Assembly (NCBI GenBank): GCA_022843805.1
Contig: JALHMY010000033.1
Location: 21,655 to 85,654 of the forward strand
Origin: Fuerstiella sp.
Lineage (GTDB): Bacteria > Planctomycetota > Planctomycetia > Planctomycetales > Planctomycetaceae
Direction: 5' to 3'
Length of the DNA: 64,000 nucleotides
Positions 52,606 through 61,963 of the stretch are shown in pieces. Position 1 is the first letter of the stretch. The number at the start of each line of letters is the position of its first letter. The notes under the pieces are model-generated. The model was given only the letters and a program-made list of their open reading frames with translations, searched no databases and had not been told where the DNA came from. A program made the translations under genes and the position numbers.

Positions 52606-53517
52606 ATGAATCCTTCTGAACGTCGACCGGTGCACGTTTCCGTCATGCCGCGTGAGGTTCTGCAGGCACTGCAGCTAACGCCAGGTCTCACAGTGCTGGA
52701 CGGCACTGCCGGTGCAGGCGGACATAGTGCGCTGATACTCAGTAAAATTGGACCTGACGGATTTTTGATCGCGATGGATCGTGATCCCATGATGCTGGAA
52801 TTTGCTGCTGAGAGGCTGAAGCAAACCGTTCCCGATCAGCAGAATTATCGACTGGAGCAAGCCAACTATACAGATGCGGTCAGCTTACTGCAGAAGTACA
52901 AATTTCAACAGCTGGATCGTGTGCTTCTGGATCTGGGTCTGTCTTCGGATCAGCTGGCAGACCGCGAAAGAGGATTTGGATTTGATGCCGGGGGAATTCT
53001 GGACATGCGTTACAACCCGGAAGAAGGTGCACCAGCCGCGGAGTTGTTACAGCGGCTCGGCGAAGAAGCTCTTGCAGACATTTTTGAAAAGCATGGCGAA
53101 GAGCCTGCAGCTCGGCGAATCGCTGCAGAAATCGTTCATCGGCGTCTGATCAATCAGCCAGTAATGACAACCGCGGATCTGGAAGACTGTGTTCGTCGGG
53201 CGGTTGGAAATTTTCCGTCACGGCCCGGACGAAATCCGGCAACCCGAGTATTTCAGGCACTGAGGATTGAAACAAATCAGGAACTGGAACATGTGGAAAG
53301 GATGATGACAGTTGTCCTTCCACAGATTTTGAAACCCGGCGGAATCGCCGTCGTTCTGACATTTCATTCACTGGAAGACAGAATTGTCAAAACAGCGTTC
53401 AAAGGACAGCAGGGATGGCAGGTACTGACAAAAACACCGATCGAAGCGTCGTCAGCGGAGATCCGACTGAATCCGCGCAGCCGGTCAGCGAAACTTCGAG
53501 CCGTACAGAGACTCTGA
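52606..53517 (+). CDS. rsmH: 16S rRNA (cytosine-1402-N4)-methyltransferase RsmH
   Basis: A 303-residue protein (family length ~310). VLDGTAGAGGHSALIL is the SAM-binding loop, AMDRDPMMLE the second ribose contact, and VLLDLGLSSDQLADRERGFG, FDAGGILDMRYN and FHSLEDRIVK are family signatures. It methylates C1402 of 16S rRNA in the decoding centre. It heads the cell-wall cluster. Its last 103 nt overlap the start of the next gene. Confidence 0.96.
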   Translation: MNPSERRPVHVSVMPREVLQALQLTPGLTVLDGTAGAGGHSALILSKIGPDGFLIAMDRDPMMLEFAAERLKQTVPDQQNYRLEQANYTDAVSLLQKYKFQQLDRVLLDLGLSSDQLADRERGFGFDAGGILDMRYNPEEGAPAAELLQRLGEEALADIFEKHGEEPAARRIAAEIVHRRLINQPVMTTADLEDCVRRAVGNFPSRPGRNPATRVFQALRIETNQELEHVERMMTVVLPQILKPGGIAVVLTFHSLEDRIVKTAFKGQQGWQVLTKTPIEASSAEIRLNPRSRSAKLRAVQRL

Positions 53518-55238
53518 AGAAACTGATCGCGAGGGGACTGCAGCCATCACCGGGTCGCCTTTCCCACGAAACAAAGCTCGGGATCTTCACCATCATGATC
53601 CTGGTCTTCACATTCGGCTTCCTCGTCTGGCGCAAAGTGGATCTGCACCATCAGAAACTCACGCAGGCCTCCATAGGCCCCCAGGTCGAAGATGCCTCAA
53701 TAGAACAGGCTCTGATGGCAACTCAGTCCACTGCAATTACAGACAGCCCGTTCACAGATTTAAACGCCGACAGTTCGTCCGCCGACAGTTCATTCACGGA
53801 CAGTTCGCTCACCGACAGTTCCCTCACAGACAGTTCATTGACCACCACCGAGAATTCAAATTCCTCTGAATTCCTGACAGCTCAACAGCAAATCAGCAAT
53901 CCGGAGCCGACAGAACAGGCCGCGAATGATTTCTTTTCCGGCAATGAACCAGCCCAACCGACCGAGTTCGAATTTCAGGCCGTTTCGAAAGAGCCTGATG
54001 TTGCGCTAATGCCGCCCGAAGACGTACCGAACCTGTCGATGATGGCCGAGCCCGATACCATTGCAGATTCCGGTGCAGATTCCGGAAACAGCCTTCAGCT
54101 AGAGATCAACCCGTCCGCGACAGATGCGGACCGTTCGTCGGAAGCTGTGGAATCGAGTGATTTCACGGAAGCCTTTTCCGCATTGCCATCCCCGGATGCT
54201 TCGCCCGCAAAAACTGAGGCCGCCATCGAGATTGAGTCGTCAGTCGTGGCCGGGCAGGAGCAGGGACAGGACGCAATCGCCTTCAGTCTGACTCCCGAAC
54301 CAGCATCCGAACCGGCATCCGAACTGCAGACGGAAACGGAAATTGCAAAAATTCCGGCCGAGGATTCTTTAATAGTCCCGGAACAGGCGTCTGAAACTGC
54401 GGCGGTTGAACAGCCCATGCTCCTGGCAATGGCCGAACCTCCGAAGGAGAGCCCGGGATTCGAAGCGATTCCGTCGTTTGAAGGCGGTTTAAGCCCGGCA
54501 GAAGAAGAACACCCGGCATCCACGCGAGCACCAGATACATCTGACACGTTCCTGCCAGTTGCTGATCAGCCGGTATCCGAACTATCTCCGTCACCATCTG
54601 CCGCGGCGAGTCCTTTCGATACGACGATGACGGCGGATACGGCCAGTCCGGCAGGCACTTCAGGAAGACTGCGAGCCACTCCGTCCACCAGGGTGTCCCC
54701 GGCGATCGCGACCACGGCTGACGGAAAATTCAGCCTGGCTGCATTCAATTACCAGCACAATGTGGCTCCGCCGGTAAATGATGGAAATACCTATGAATTT
54801 GTTGAGGTCAGGAAGGGCGACAATTACTCCGCGATATCGAAGCGGGTCTACGGTAGCAGTCGTTACTTTTCGGCACTGGCCGTCTTTAATCAGCATCGCA
54901 TTTCTGATCCCGCGAAGATGCGGCCTGGGATGAAGGTATTGACGCCACCGAAAGAGATTCTGGAAGAGCGATTTCCTCAGCTGTTCCCCGAAATTCAGAC
55001 GGCCGCTGTACAGCCATCCGGCTTCTTTCTTCAGGATGACGGAAGCCCGGCGTTTAGAATTGGCACGGGAAGTCGCGAAACGCTTTCGGAACTTTCTGAA
55101 CGATTTTTGGGTCGATCTTCCCGATGGACAGAGATTTATCAGCTGAATCAGTCTGTGCTGAAAGATCCGAATAAACTGAAGCCCGGAATTGTTCTCGTGC
55201 TTCCTGACGACGCAGTCGAGGTGAATGTGGCGCCATAG
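53415..55238 (+). CDS. LysM-domain membrane protein of the division/cell-wall cluster
   Basis: A 607-residue protein. A transmembrane helix at ~55-73 (LGIFTIMILVFTFGFLVW) follows a short cytoplasmic N-terminus. Then come ~380 residues of low-complexity acidic, Ser/Thr/Ala/Pro-rich linker, with a DSS(L/F)TDSS tandem (~118-150). A LysM domain lies at ~459-512 (FVEVRKGDNYSAISKRVYGS; NQHRISDPAKMRPGMKVLTP), and a second, more diverged one at ~540-600 (LSELSERFLGRSSRWTEIYQ; LKPGIVLVLPDD). LysM binds peptidoglycan. The ATG lies inside rsmH; no later in-frame ATG precedes the membrane helix, so the overlap is likely real. Confidence 0.8.
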   Translation: MAGTDKNTDRSVVSGDPTESAQPVSETSSRTETLKKLIARGLQPSPGRLSHETKLGIFTIMILVFTFGFLVWRKVDLHHQKLTQASIGPQVEDASIEQALMATQSTAITDSPFTDLNADSSSADSSFTDSSLTDSSLTDSSLTTTENSNSSEFLTAQQQISNPEPTEQAANDFFSGNEPAQPTEFEFQAVSKEPDVALMPPEDVPNLSMMAEPDTIADSGADSGNSLQLEINPSATDADRSSEAVESSDFTEAFSALPSPDASPAKTEAAIEIESSVVAGQEQGQDAIAFSLTPEPASEPASELQTETEIAKIPAEDSLIVPEQASETAAVEQPMLLAMAEPPKESPGFEAIPSFEGGLSPAEEEHPASTRAPDTSDTFLPVADQPVSELSPSPSAAASPFDTTMTADTASPAGTSGRLRATPSTRVSPAIATTADGKFSLAAFNYQHNVAPPVNDGNTYEFVEVRKGDNYSAISKRVYGSSRYFSALAVFNQHRISDPAKMRPGMKVLTPPKEILEERFPQLFPEIQTAAVQPSGFFLQDDGSPAFRIGTGSRETLSELSERFLGRSSRWTEIYQLNQSVLKDPNKLKPGIVLVLPDDAVEVNVAP

Positions 55239-55368
55239 GGGAATTCTGACCGATGACAAACACTAATGGGAGGCCTGCCGAACGAACGGATTCGCCGTGC
55301 CGAAGTTCGTCGCGAAGGCCGGAAATTTTCGCTGCTCGGAGGCAGGTTAAACTGACATAGAAGCCGCC

Positions 55369-55725
55369 GTGTTCTTCCGATTCTCCGCTGCGCTTTTGCT
55401 TATCGTCCTCGTTTCCATGGCCAGCGTGGTTCTTGAGAAACGCACGCTTGAACTGCGCCGGTCTGTCAGCCGACAGTATTATCAGACAGATTTGCTGATC
55501 GAGTTGCATGTTCGCCTGAGACTTGAGACTCAGCGACTGACTGCTCCATCGCAACTTGCCGTTGTACCACTGGAAATTTCGTCCGCTGAGGGTACCAAAA
55601 GATCTCAGGGCGATCGGAAAAATTCCGCTCTGCTGGCACCACCACGATCGACTGAATCCAAAAACTCGGAACGGTTGCCGCTGCTCCGCTTCCAGCAGCC
55701 ATTTGATCCGGACGGGGGAAACTGA
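55369..55725 (+). CDS. FtsL-like membrane protein
   Basis: A 118-residue protein with a GTG start. Residues ~4-24 (RFSAALLLIVLVSMASVVLE) are a single membrane helix. A short helical/coiled stretch (LELRRSVSRQYYQTDLLIEL HVRLR) and a disordered Ser/Pro tail follow. The size, topology and position between rsmH and ftsI are those of FtsL. FtsL proteins are too divergent for a firm sequence call. The stop overlaps the ftsI start. Confidence 0.6.
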   Translation: MFFRFSAALLLIVLVSMASVVLEKRTLELRRSVSRQYYQTDLLIELHVRLRLETQRLTAPSQLAVVPLEISSAEGTKRSQGDRKNSALLAPPRSTESKNSERLPLLRFQQPFDPDGGN

Positions 55726-57494
55726 TGTCAGATACCCCATCCGTGGAAATTTTGCACGGCCTGCCGACTTCCGGCTGGAGACAAAGGATCGTCTCAACTG
55801 CATTTCTGCTGGGCTGGATTGCTCTGCTTGGTCGGCTGATTCAGATTCAGGGAGCACAGCGGGAACTCCTGAATGATCGAGTGGCCCGACAAAGCACGTT
55901 TTCCGAGGTCATCCCGGCAAGGCCAGGCGAAATCCTCGACCGAAATGGGCATGTTCTGGCGATGACGGTTACTCGCGACAGTCTGTATGCGATTCCGGAT
56001 TCCATTGATGATCCATGGGAGTTCGCGTGGAAGGTCAGTTCCGTCCTCAACCTGAATGCGGACGACGTGTATCGTCGAATCGCGGACAATGCCCGAAAGC
56101 GATTCGTCTGGATAAAACGGCGGCTTTCTGATGAGCAGTGGACGGCATTCCGACAGCTTAATCTTCCAAGACGAACATGGGGCGTTCGACGCGAATACGA
56201 GCGCCAGTATCCTCAGGGAGGTTTTGCTGCGCATGTCCTGGGAATGAGAGATATCGACAATGCAGGCCAGGGAGGTCTGGAGGAAAGTCTTCACGTCGTT
56301 ATTCGCGGTCAGGATGGCACGCGAGTGATGACTCGGGATGCTCTCGGAATCGTGATGGAAGTCGCGGCCGAACGTTCCCGAAGCCCGGTGCAGGGTCAGT
56401 CGGTGATCTCCACGATCGACCTGCTGACACAGATTGAGACGGAGCGACAACTGGATTTGCTGATGAGCAAATGGGAGCCAGTGGGAGCATGTGCCATCGT
56501 GATGGACCCGGCCTCCGGCGAAATTCTGGCAATGGCTTCTCGTCCGGCATTCGACCCGAATTCGCTCGGCAAGGTTCCCGATAACGCCTGGAAGAATCTC
56601 AGCGTCTCGGCAATGTTTGAACCGGGGTCCACGTTCAAGCCATTCGTTGTGGGATGGGCTCTTCAACAGGGTGCTCTGCGACGCGACGAACTGATTCATT
56701 GCGGGTTTGGCCAATACAGAATGGGACGTCGAATCCTGCATGATCATCATCCTTACGGTGAACTAAGCGTCGAAGACGTCATTGTCAAATCGAGCAACAC
56801 CGGAATGGCAAAGATAGCTGAACGTATTGGGCTCGAAAAACTCTACGAGGCCACGGTGGGTTTCGGTTTTGGAAGGCGAACGGGAATCGAGTTGCCGGGT
56901 GAGCTGTCCGGACTTGTGCGACCGGTTGCCCAGTGGACTGACTATTCGCTGGGATCTGTGCCAATGGGACAGGAAATCGCCGTAACCCCGCTTCAGCTGA
57001 TCACAGCACATGCCGCGCTCGCAAATGGAGGACGCCTGGTGAGACCTCGACTTGTTCGCCCGTTTGACTCTGCCGACAGCAGCCTTGCTCCGCTGTTCGC
57101 ACTGAATACCGCTTCAGGAGCTGCTGCCGTCGAATCGCAGCTGCTGGATCGCAATGTCTGTGAATGGCTGATCCGACACCCAATGAAACAGGTTGTGGAA
57201 CGAGGTACCGGAAAAGCAGCCCGCATACAGGGAGTCTCGATGTTTGGAAAGACGGGCACCGCACAAAAAATGGATCCTGAAACCGGACTGTATTCAGACA
57301 AAGCCTGGGTCGTGTCATTCCTTTGCGGGGCACCTGCGGAAGAGCCACGAGTGCTTGTACTTCTGATGGTCGATGAACCCACGGCCGAAGGAAGTCATTT
57401 CGGCGGAACTGTGGCCGCCCCCACGGCGGCTGCAATTCTGAAATACGCACTGGATCGACATCAGAGTTTTAGCTCCAGTCAGGAGACGCTTTAA
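55725..57494 (+). CDS. ftsI: Peptidoglycan transpeptidase FtsI/PBP2-3 type
   Basis: A 589-residue class B penicillin-binding protein. N-terminal membrane helix at ~22-42, dimerisation domain to ~200, and transpeptidase domain to ~570. The active-site motifs are intact: STFK (Ser302, Lys305), SSN (356-358) and KTG (509-511). It crosslinks septal peptidoglycan. Planctomycetes lacking FtsZ still keep an FtsI-like enzyme in this cluster. Its start overlaps the FtsL-like stop. Confidence 0.95.
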   Translation: MSDTPSVEILHGLPTSGWRQRIVSTAFLLGWIALLGRLIQIQGAQRELLNDRVARQSTFSEVIPARPGEILDRNGHVLAMTVTRDSLYAIPDSIDDPWEFAWKVSSVLNLNADDVYRRIADNARKRFVWIKRRLSDEQWTAFRQLNLPRRTWGVRREYERQYPQGGFAAHVLGMRDIDNAGQGGLEESLHVVIRGQDGTRVMTRDALGIVMEVAAERSRSPVQGQSVISTIDLLTQIETERQLDLLMSKWEPVGACAIVMDPASGEILAMASRPAFDPNSLGKVPDNAWKNLSVSAMFEPGSTFKPFVVGWALQQGALRRDELIHCGFGQYRMGRRILHDHHPYGELSVEDVIVKSSNTGMAKIAERIGLEKLYEATVGFGFGRRTGIELPGELSGLVRPVAQWTDYSLGSVPMGQEIAVTPLQLITAHAALANGGRLVRPRLVRPFDSADSSLAPLFALNTASGAAAVESQLLDRNVCEWLIRHPMKQVVERGTGKAARIQGVSMFGKTGTAQKMDPETGLYSDKAWVVSFLCGAPAEEPRVLVLLMVDEPTAEGSHFGGTVAAPTAAAILKYALDRHQSFSSSQETL

Positions 57495-57544
57495 CTGGCC
57501 TCTTGCCGCGTCTCCGGACTTTGGCGAGCGGAAAATCGTTTTTA

Positions 57545-57848
57545 CCGGGAGCACAAGGCTCCTGCCGAGCTATTCGTTACCGGGAGGGCGAGGCTCCTGC
57601 CGAGCCGAGAGCCGAGCCCTTCACGGCTCAGCAGGAGCTGCGCCCTCCCGTATGCTATTCACGGCTCAGCAGGAGCTTCGCCCTCCCGTATGCCCTTCAC
57701 GGCTCAGCAGGAGCTTCGCCCTCCCGTATGCGATTCACGGCTCAGCGGGAGCTTCGCCCTCCCGTATGCGATTCACGGCTCAGCGGGAGCTTCGCCCTCC
57801 CGTATGCGATTCACGGCTCAGCAGGAGCTTCGCCCTCCCGTTTGCCGC
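57545..57848. repeat. 38-bp tandem repeat array with inverted partners
   Basis: Six units with an exact 38-bp period start at 57621, 57659, 57697, 57735, 57773 and 57811 with TCACGGCTCAGC, each ending GCCCTCCCGTATGC. Two inverted copies of the core (CGGGAG..CGAGGCTCCTGCC) lie before them at 57545-57570 and 57581-57606. The inverted and direct parts can pair over about 20-25 bp. No spacer-like variation exists, so it is not a CRISPR array. Confidence 0.9.
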
Positions 57849-58074
57849 GGTGATTGGTATGTTTTCAGCTGCCGCTCGCCTAAATACCGGATGAGTGACT
57901 GTGATTGGCTTAACAGTCGAAACAGGTATACTGCGGGCAGGCGTCTGGCGGTTTTCCCATCGCGTTAACCGTCCGTGCTCATTGAAATGTTTCCAGAGTG
58001 CGACAGGTATTCGTGGTACCTGTTGCAACAGTCTTCAGCTGGAAAAATCGCCCATCAATTGAAGAAAGCGGCTC

Positions 58075-59439
58075 ATGCGGAAGTGTTGCAGCGGATCAGT
58101 GCCTCGCCGGGAATTCCTGCAGGTTGGTTCACTGGCAGTCGGCGGACTGACACTCCCCGATGTGCTGGCGGCTCGGTCTGCTGCCGGAAAAGAGTCGACT
58201 GATACCTCCGTCATTATGCTGTATTTGCACGGGGGGCCTTCGCAGCTGGAAACCTATGACCTGAAACCTGATGCGCCGTCCAGCTATCGCAGTGTGTTTC
58301 GACCAGTCAGCAGCAACGTTCCAGGAATGGATCTGTGTGAATTGTTTCCAATGCAGGCTCAGATCGCTGACAAGTTCTCTCTTGTTCGATCACTGCACCA
58401 TGAAATCGGGATTCACAGTGATGGTGGCATCATTGTTCTCACGGGCAAACACCCATCAAAGCTGGATCCAACTTCCCAGTCGAAAAGCGAACATCCCGAT
58501 TTTGGGATGGTGACCAGCCATCTGCGAGGCCATGGCGTTTCAGCAGTTCCTCCGTATGTGACGATGCCTCGCCGTCCCTATATGACGCAACCAGCTTATC
58601 TGGGCGTTCAGCATGGAGCATTTGAAGTCGGAGATCCTTCCGTCAGGGACTTCTCACCGCCACATCTGACGCTCAATGCCGGACTTCAGGGACAGCGGCT
58701 GAGCGACCGACGATATTTGCTGTCACAGCTGAATCGCCTTCAGGGAGACCTTGATTTACACCGCCAGCTGGAAGGGTCTGATGAATTCCAGAAGCGGGCG
58801 TTTCAGATGCTGACAAGTCCCGAAACGGCCGATGCGTTTGCTCTTTCAAAGGAAGACAGCGAACTGCGTGAACGATACGGGCACCATCTTTGGGGACAAT
58901 CATGTCTTCTGGCAAGGCGGCTGGCCGAAGCCGGCTCGGCGGTCATCAACATCTACATTGACACACCCAAATCGGGGCCGGAGTTTACCAACTGGGACGA
59001 CCATATTGGCAATGCCGGCCGCCCTGGACACTTTGCTGATTATATGAAGGTACGTCTGCCTTATCTGGATCAGGCGCTGTCGGCGCTGATTGAGGACATC
59101 TACCAGCGAGGTCTGGATCGGCGGATTATGGTTGTCGTGGTCGGTGAATTCGGCAGGACTCCCCGGATCTCAACCAACTCGACGGGTACTGGCCGGGATC
59201 ACTGGCCCCAGGCATACACAGCTCTGTTCTCAGGGGGCGGACTGAGAATGGGGCAGGTGGTCGGTTCAACCAATTCAAAGGCGGAGTTTCCGACCGAGAA
59301 GCCGTACACTCCCTATGACATGCTGGCAACCATCTACAGGCATCTGGGTATTGACTACCGCCAGTCGATCTCGGACCACGCGGGTCGCCCGATTCCCGTG
59401 CTCGGCCAGGGTGCTCCAATCCGTGAACTGATCACTTAA
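58075..59439 (+). CDS. DUF1501 exported protein
   Basis: A 454-residue protein. RREFLQVGSLAVGGLTLPD is a Tat signal peptide. STDTSVIMLYLHGGPSQLET followed by YDLKPDAPSSYRS, then VGEFGRTPRISTNSTGTGRD with HWP, are DUF1501 hallmarks. The family is related to the alkaline phosphatase/sulfatase fold and is expanded in planctomycetes; substrate unknown. The genes downstream are transcribed in the opposite direction. Confidence 0.93.
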   Translation: MRKCCSGSVPRREFLQVGSLAVGGLTLPDVLAARSAAGKESTDTSVIMLYLHGGPSQLETYDLKPDAPSSYRSVFRPVSSNVPGMDLCELFPMQAQIADKFSLVRSLHHEIGIHSDGGIIVLTGKHPSKLDPTSQSKSEHPDFGMVTSHLRGHGVSAVPPYVTMPRRPYMTQPAYLGVQHGAFEVGDPSVRDFSPPHLTLNAGLQGQRLSDRRYLLSQLNRLQGDLDLHRQLEGSDEFQKRAFQMLTSPETADAFALSKEDSELRERYGHHLWGQSCLLARRLAEAGSAVINIYIDTPKSGPEFTNWDDHIGNAGRPGHFADYMKVRLPYLDQALSALIEDIYQRGLDRRIMVVVVGEFGRTPRISTNSTGTGRDHWPQAYTALFSGGGLRMGQVVGSTNSKAEFPTEKPYTPYDMLATIYRHLGIDYRQSISDHAGRPIPVLGQGAPIRELIT

Positions 59440-59449
59440 GGAACTCCGG

Positions 59450-61099
59450 TCAGAATACAGGACCTGGAACCCACGGACAAAACTCTTCATCGCCAATACC
59501 CTGCGCTTCGCTGAGTGTTTGTCGACCGCTTGCTGTGGCAATGATCATCTCGAAGATTTCGCGGCCCACATCTTCGACTGTGGCCCCTTCAAGAATTGTG
59601 CCAGCGTTGATATCCATATCCTCCCGCATTCGATTAAACATGGGAGTATTCGTCGCGACCTTGATCGTTGGCGCAGGTTTACAGCCAAAGCAGCTGCCTC
59701 GGCCCGTGGTGAAGACGATCACCTGCGCCCCTCCGGCAACCATGCCCGTTACCGATGCGGGATCATATCCCGGTGTATCCATCAGAACGAAACCTCGTTC
59801 AGTGACGGGTTCGGCGTATTTGTAGACAGCTCTGAGCGGACTGGTTCCGCCCTTGGCAACAGCCCCCAGAGACTTTTCGAAGATCGTTGTCAGCCCGCCC
59901 TGTTTATTACCGTAAGACGGATTGTTATCGATCGATGCGTGATGCCGCTGAGCATAATCTTCCCACCAGTGAATCCGGTCCAGCAGAGCATCGGCAACCT
60001 CACGGGATATGGAACGTCGAGTCAGCAGTTGTTCTGCGCCATAGACTTCAGGTATCTCGGAGAGAATTGCGGTTCCTCCATGAGCAACCATCAGATCGCT
60101 CGCATATCCCAGAGCGGGATTGGCAGTGATTCCGCTTGCTCCGTCGCTTCCGCCGCATTCGAGCCCCACCAGGAGTTCCGACACGGGTATCGGTTCCCGT
60201 CGCACGTCGTTGGCCTGTACCAGCAGATCTCGCAGCACACCAACGGCACGATCAACCGTTTTTCGCACTCCGCCGACTTCCTGAATGTTCAGCACCATTG
60301 GCAATGGGCCATTGGAACGGCTGGCTGAGGGGCCGCCCAGCTGCATGAGCCCGTGGTCGGACTGCAGATGACCGGCCTGAGCGGTTTCACAGCCCAGCCC
60401 CAGAATCAGCCTGGCCGCGATATTGGGATGCCGTGCAAATCCGGCAAGAGTTCGGTTCAGCTGCTGATGATCCTCCCCTCCAAATGAAAACGCACATCCG
60501 CCTTTATGAACGAGCGGGATCACTCCGTCAACATTTGGAAAATCGCGAAGATCGGATTTGGCGAGCTCCATGGCGACGTAACGGGCGGTTGTTGCCGAAC
60601 AGTTAACGGTACTGATCAGAGCAACATAGTTTCGCGTTCCAACCTTACCGTCGGCTCGACGAAAACCCATAAACGTGCGCGACTCGGCAGGTTTTGATGG
60701 TTCAATCAGTTCGTTACAGTACTCGTACTCTGTTTCCAGACGGGCAGCGTTGACGTTATGCACGTGCACCCACGAACCAACATCGATATGAGTACCCGCC
60801 AGCCCAATGCGCTGCCCATATTTCAGGATCGCTTCGCCAGCGGCAATCGGCCTGATAGCCACCTTGTGTCCGGCCGCAATGGGTTCAGACACCCGGACAA
60901 CTACCGGCCCAAGCTGAATTTCTTCGCCGGCAGCGACCTGCACGCGGGCTACGGCAACATTGTCGGTCGGATGAAGCTGGAGCAGTTTCTGCAACTGGTT
61001 CAAGGGAAAGGTCCTGTCAGCGAAAAGAGTAGAAATTCCGGGTCGGCATGTTACAGAAGTGTCTGCCGAACTGCTATGGAAAACCGTTTCGGAGTCCAT
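59450..61099 (-). CDS. uxaA: Altronate dehydratase UxaA family
   Basis: A 549-residue protein. An N-terminal SAF domain (~40-115, VAVARVQVAAGEEIQLGPVV) and a C-terminal domain with GFRRADGKVGTRNYVALIST, VIPLVHKGGCAFSFGG and RGSCFGCKPAPTIKVATNTP identify altronate dehydratase, which dehydrates D-altronate in hexuronate breakdown. Related galactarate dehydratases share the layout, so the substrate is not certain. The methyltransferase gene ends 5 nt upstream on the same strand, so they are co-transcribed. Confidence 0.9.
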   Translation of the reverse strand: MDSETVFHSSSADTSVTCRPGISTLFADRTFPLNQLQKLLQLHPTDNVAVARVQVAAGEEIQLGPVVVRVSEPIAAGHKVAIRPIAAGEAILKYGQRIGLAGTHIDVGSWVHVHNVNAARLETEYEYCNELIEPSKPAESRTFMGFRRADGKVGTRNYVALISTVNCSATTARYVAMELAKSDLRDFPNVDGVIPLVHKGGCAFSFGGEDHQQLNRTLAGFARHPNIAARLILGLGCETAQAGHLQSDHGLMQLGGPSASRSNGPLPMVLNIQEVGGVRKTVDRAVGVLRDLLVQANDVRREPIPVSELLVGLECGGSDGASGITANPALGYASDLMVAHGGTAILSEIPEVYGAEQLLTRRSISREVADALLDRIHWWEDYAQRHHASIDNNPSYGNKQGGLTTIFEKSLGAVAKGGTSPLRAVYKYAEPVTERGFVLMDTPGYDPASVTGMVAGGAQVIVFTTGRGSCFGCKPAPTIKVATNTPMFNRMREDMDINAGTILEGATVEDVGREIFEMIIATASGRQTLSEAQGIGDEEFCPWVPGPVF

Positions 61100-61104
61100 T
61101 GCGT

Positions 61105-61710
61105 CTATTTTGCGAGGATTGTGCTGACAAAAATGCCGTAATCCATGAACCCGCTGCGCATTGTTTGATGGGTATGAACAGGACTGACGGTTTCAATCAG
61201 TTTCCGATAGCCATCGGGCTGTCGAATATGGCTTCCGAGATCGAGGCGATGAATGATATGCCCCACAAGATTCCACGCCGGCGCAGGAATATCTTCCCAG
61301 ATCACCAGTTTTCCACCCGGACGAATCACTCGGCAAACGTTCTGCAGGACTGCGACAGCCTGTTCATCATTAAGATGATGCAACACTCCGGAGATAAAGG
61401 CGGACTCAAACGTATGATCGCCGAACGTCATCGCCGTTGCATCCATCACGGAAAACTGATGATGCGGAAACTTACGGGCTGCCGCTGCAATGTATTCAGG
61501 AGATATGTCGATTCCATGGTATTCAGCGGGTGGAAAATGAGAAGCGTAGATTCCAGTACCACATCCGACGTCCAGGACCCGCCATGATTCCCGCGACAAC
61601 TCCCTGCGAATGATTTTGCTGTGACCCACATAGCCACCCTCAAGAACGAAACGCAGCCAGTCAAAAACCTGCGGACGTCGAGCCAAATATCGAATTAATG
61701 AAGGCGCCAT
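61105..61710 (-). CDS. Class I SAM-dependent methyltransferase
   Basis: A 201-residue protein. VLDVGCGTGIYASHF is the SAM-binding motif I, GIDISPEY the acidic ribose contact, and MDATAMTFGDHTFESAFISG, then VLHHL, the following strands. Substrate unknown. It stands 5 nt before uxaA, and the divergent region to hcp (253 nt) carries the promoter. Confidence 0.85.
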   Translation of the reverse strand: MAPSLIRYLARRPQVFDWLRFVLEGGYVGHSKIIRRELSRESWRVLDVGCGTGIYASHFPPAEYHGIDISPEYIAAAARKFPHHQFSVMDATAMTFGDHTFESAFISGVLHHLNDEQAVAVLQNVCRVIRPGGKLVIWEDIPAPAWNLVGHIIHRLDLGSHIRQPDGYRKLIETVSPVHTHQTMRSGFMDYGIFVSTILAK

Positions 61711-61963
61711 GGCAAACCTGTCGGCAGGATTTCAATACAGAAGCAGATCTTTAAACGGCCCTGTTAGCAACTTCAGAGAAGATCAGTGAACTTTTTTTGG
61801 AATTCCCGCAACCGCCGTCAGAAAGTTCAGAAGATAGAGTTGTAAGCCGGTGACGTACACCGGATGCAAGGTTAGGGAAACGGTGCGGAAAGACGTGCTG
61901 GCAGATGTATCAGCCAGAGGATCCGCTGAGACACAAAACACAGTTTAGAGAAGGACAACGACA

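Noticed and set aside
57621..57848. Possible CRISPR array
   Set aside because: The 38-bp units are directly adjacent without spacers and no cas genes are nearby.
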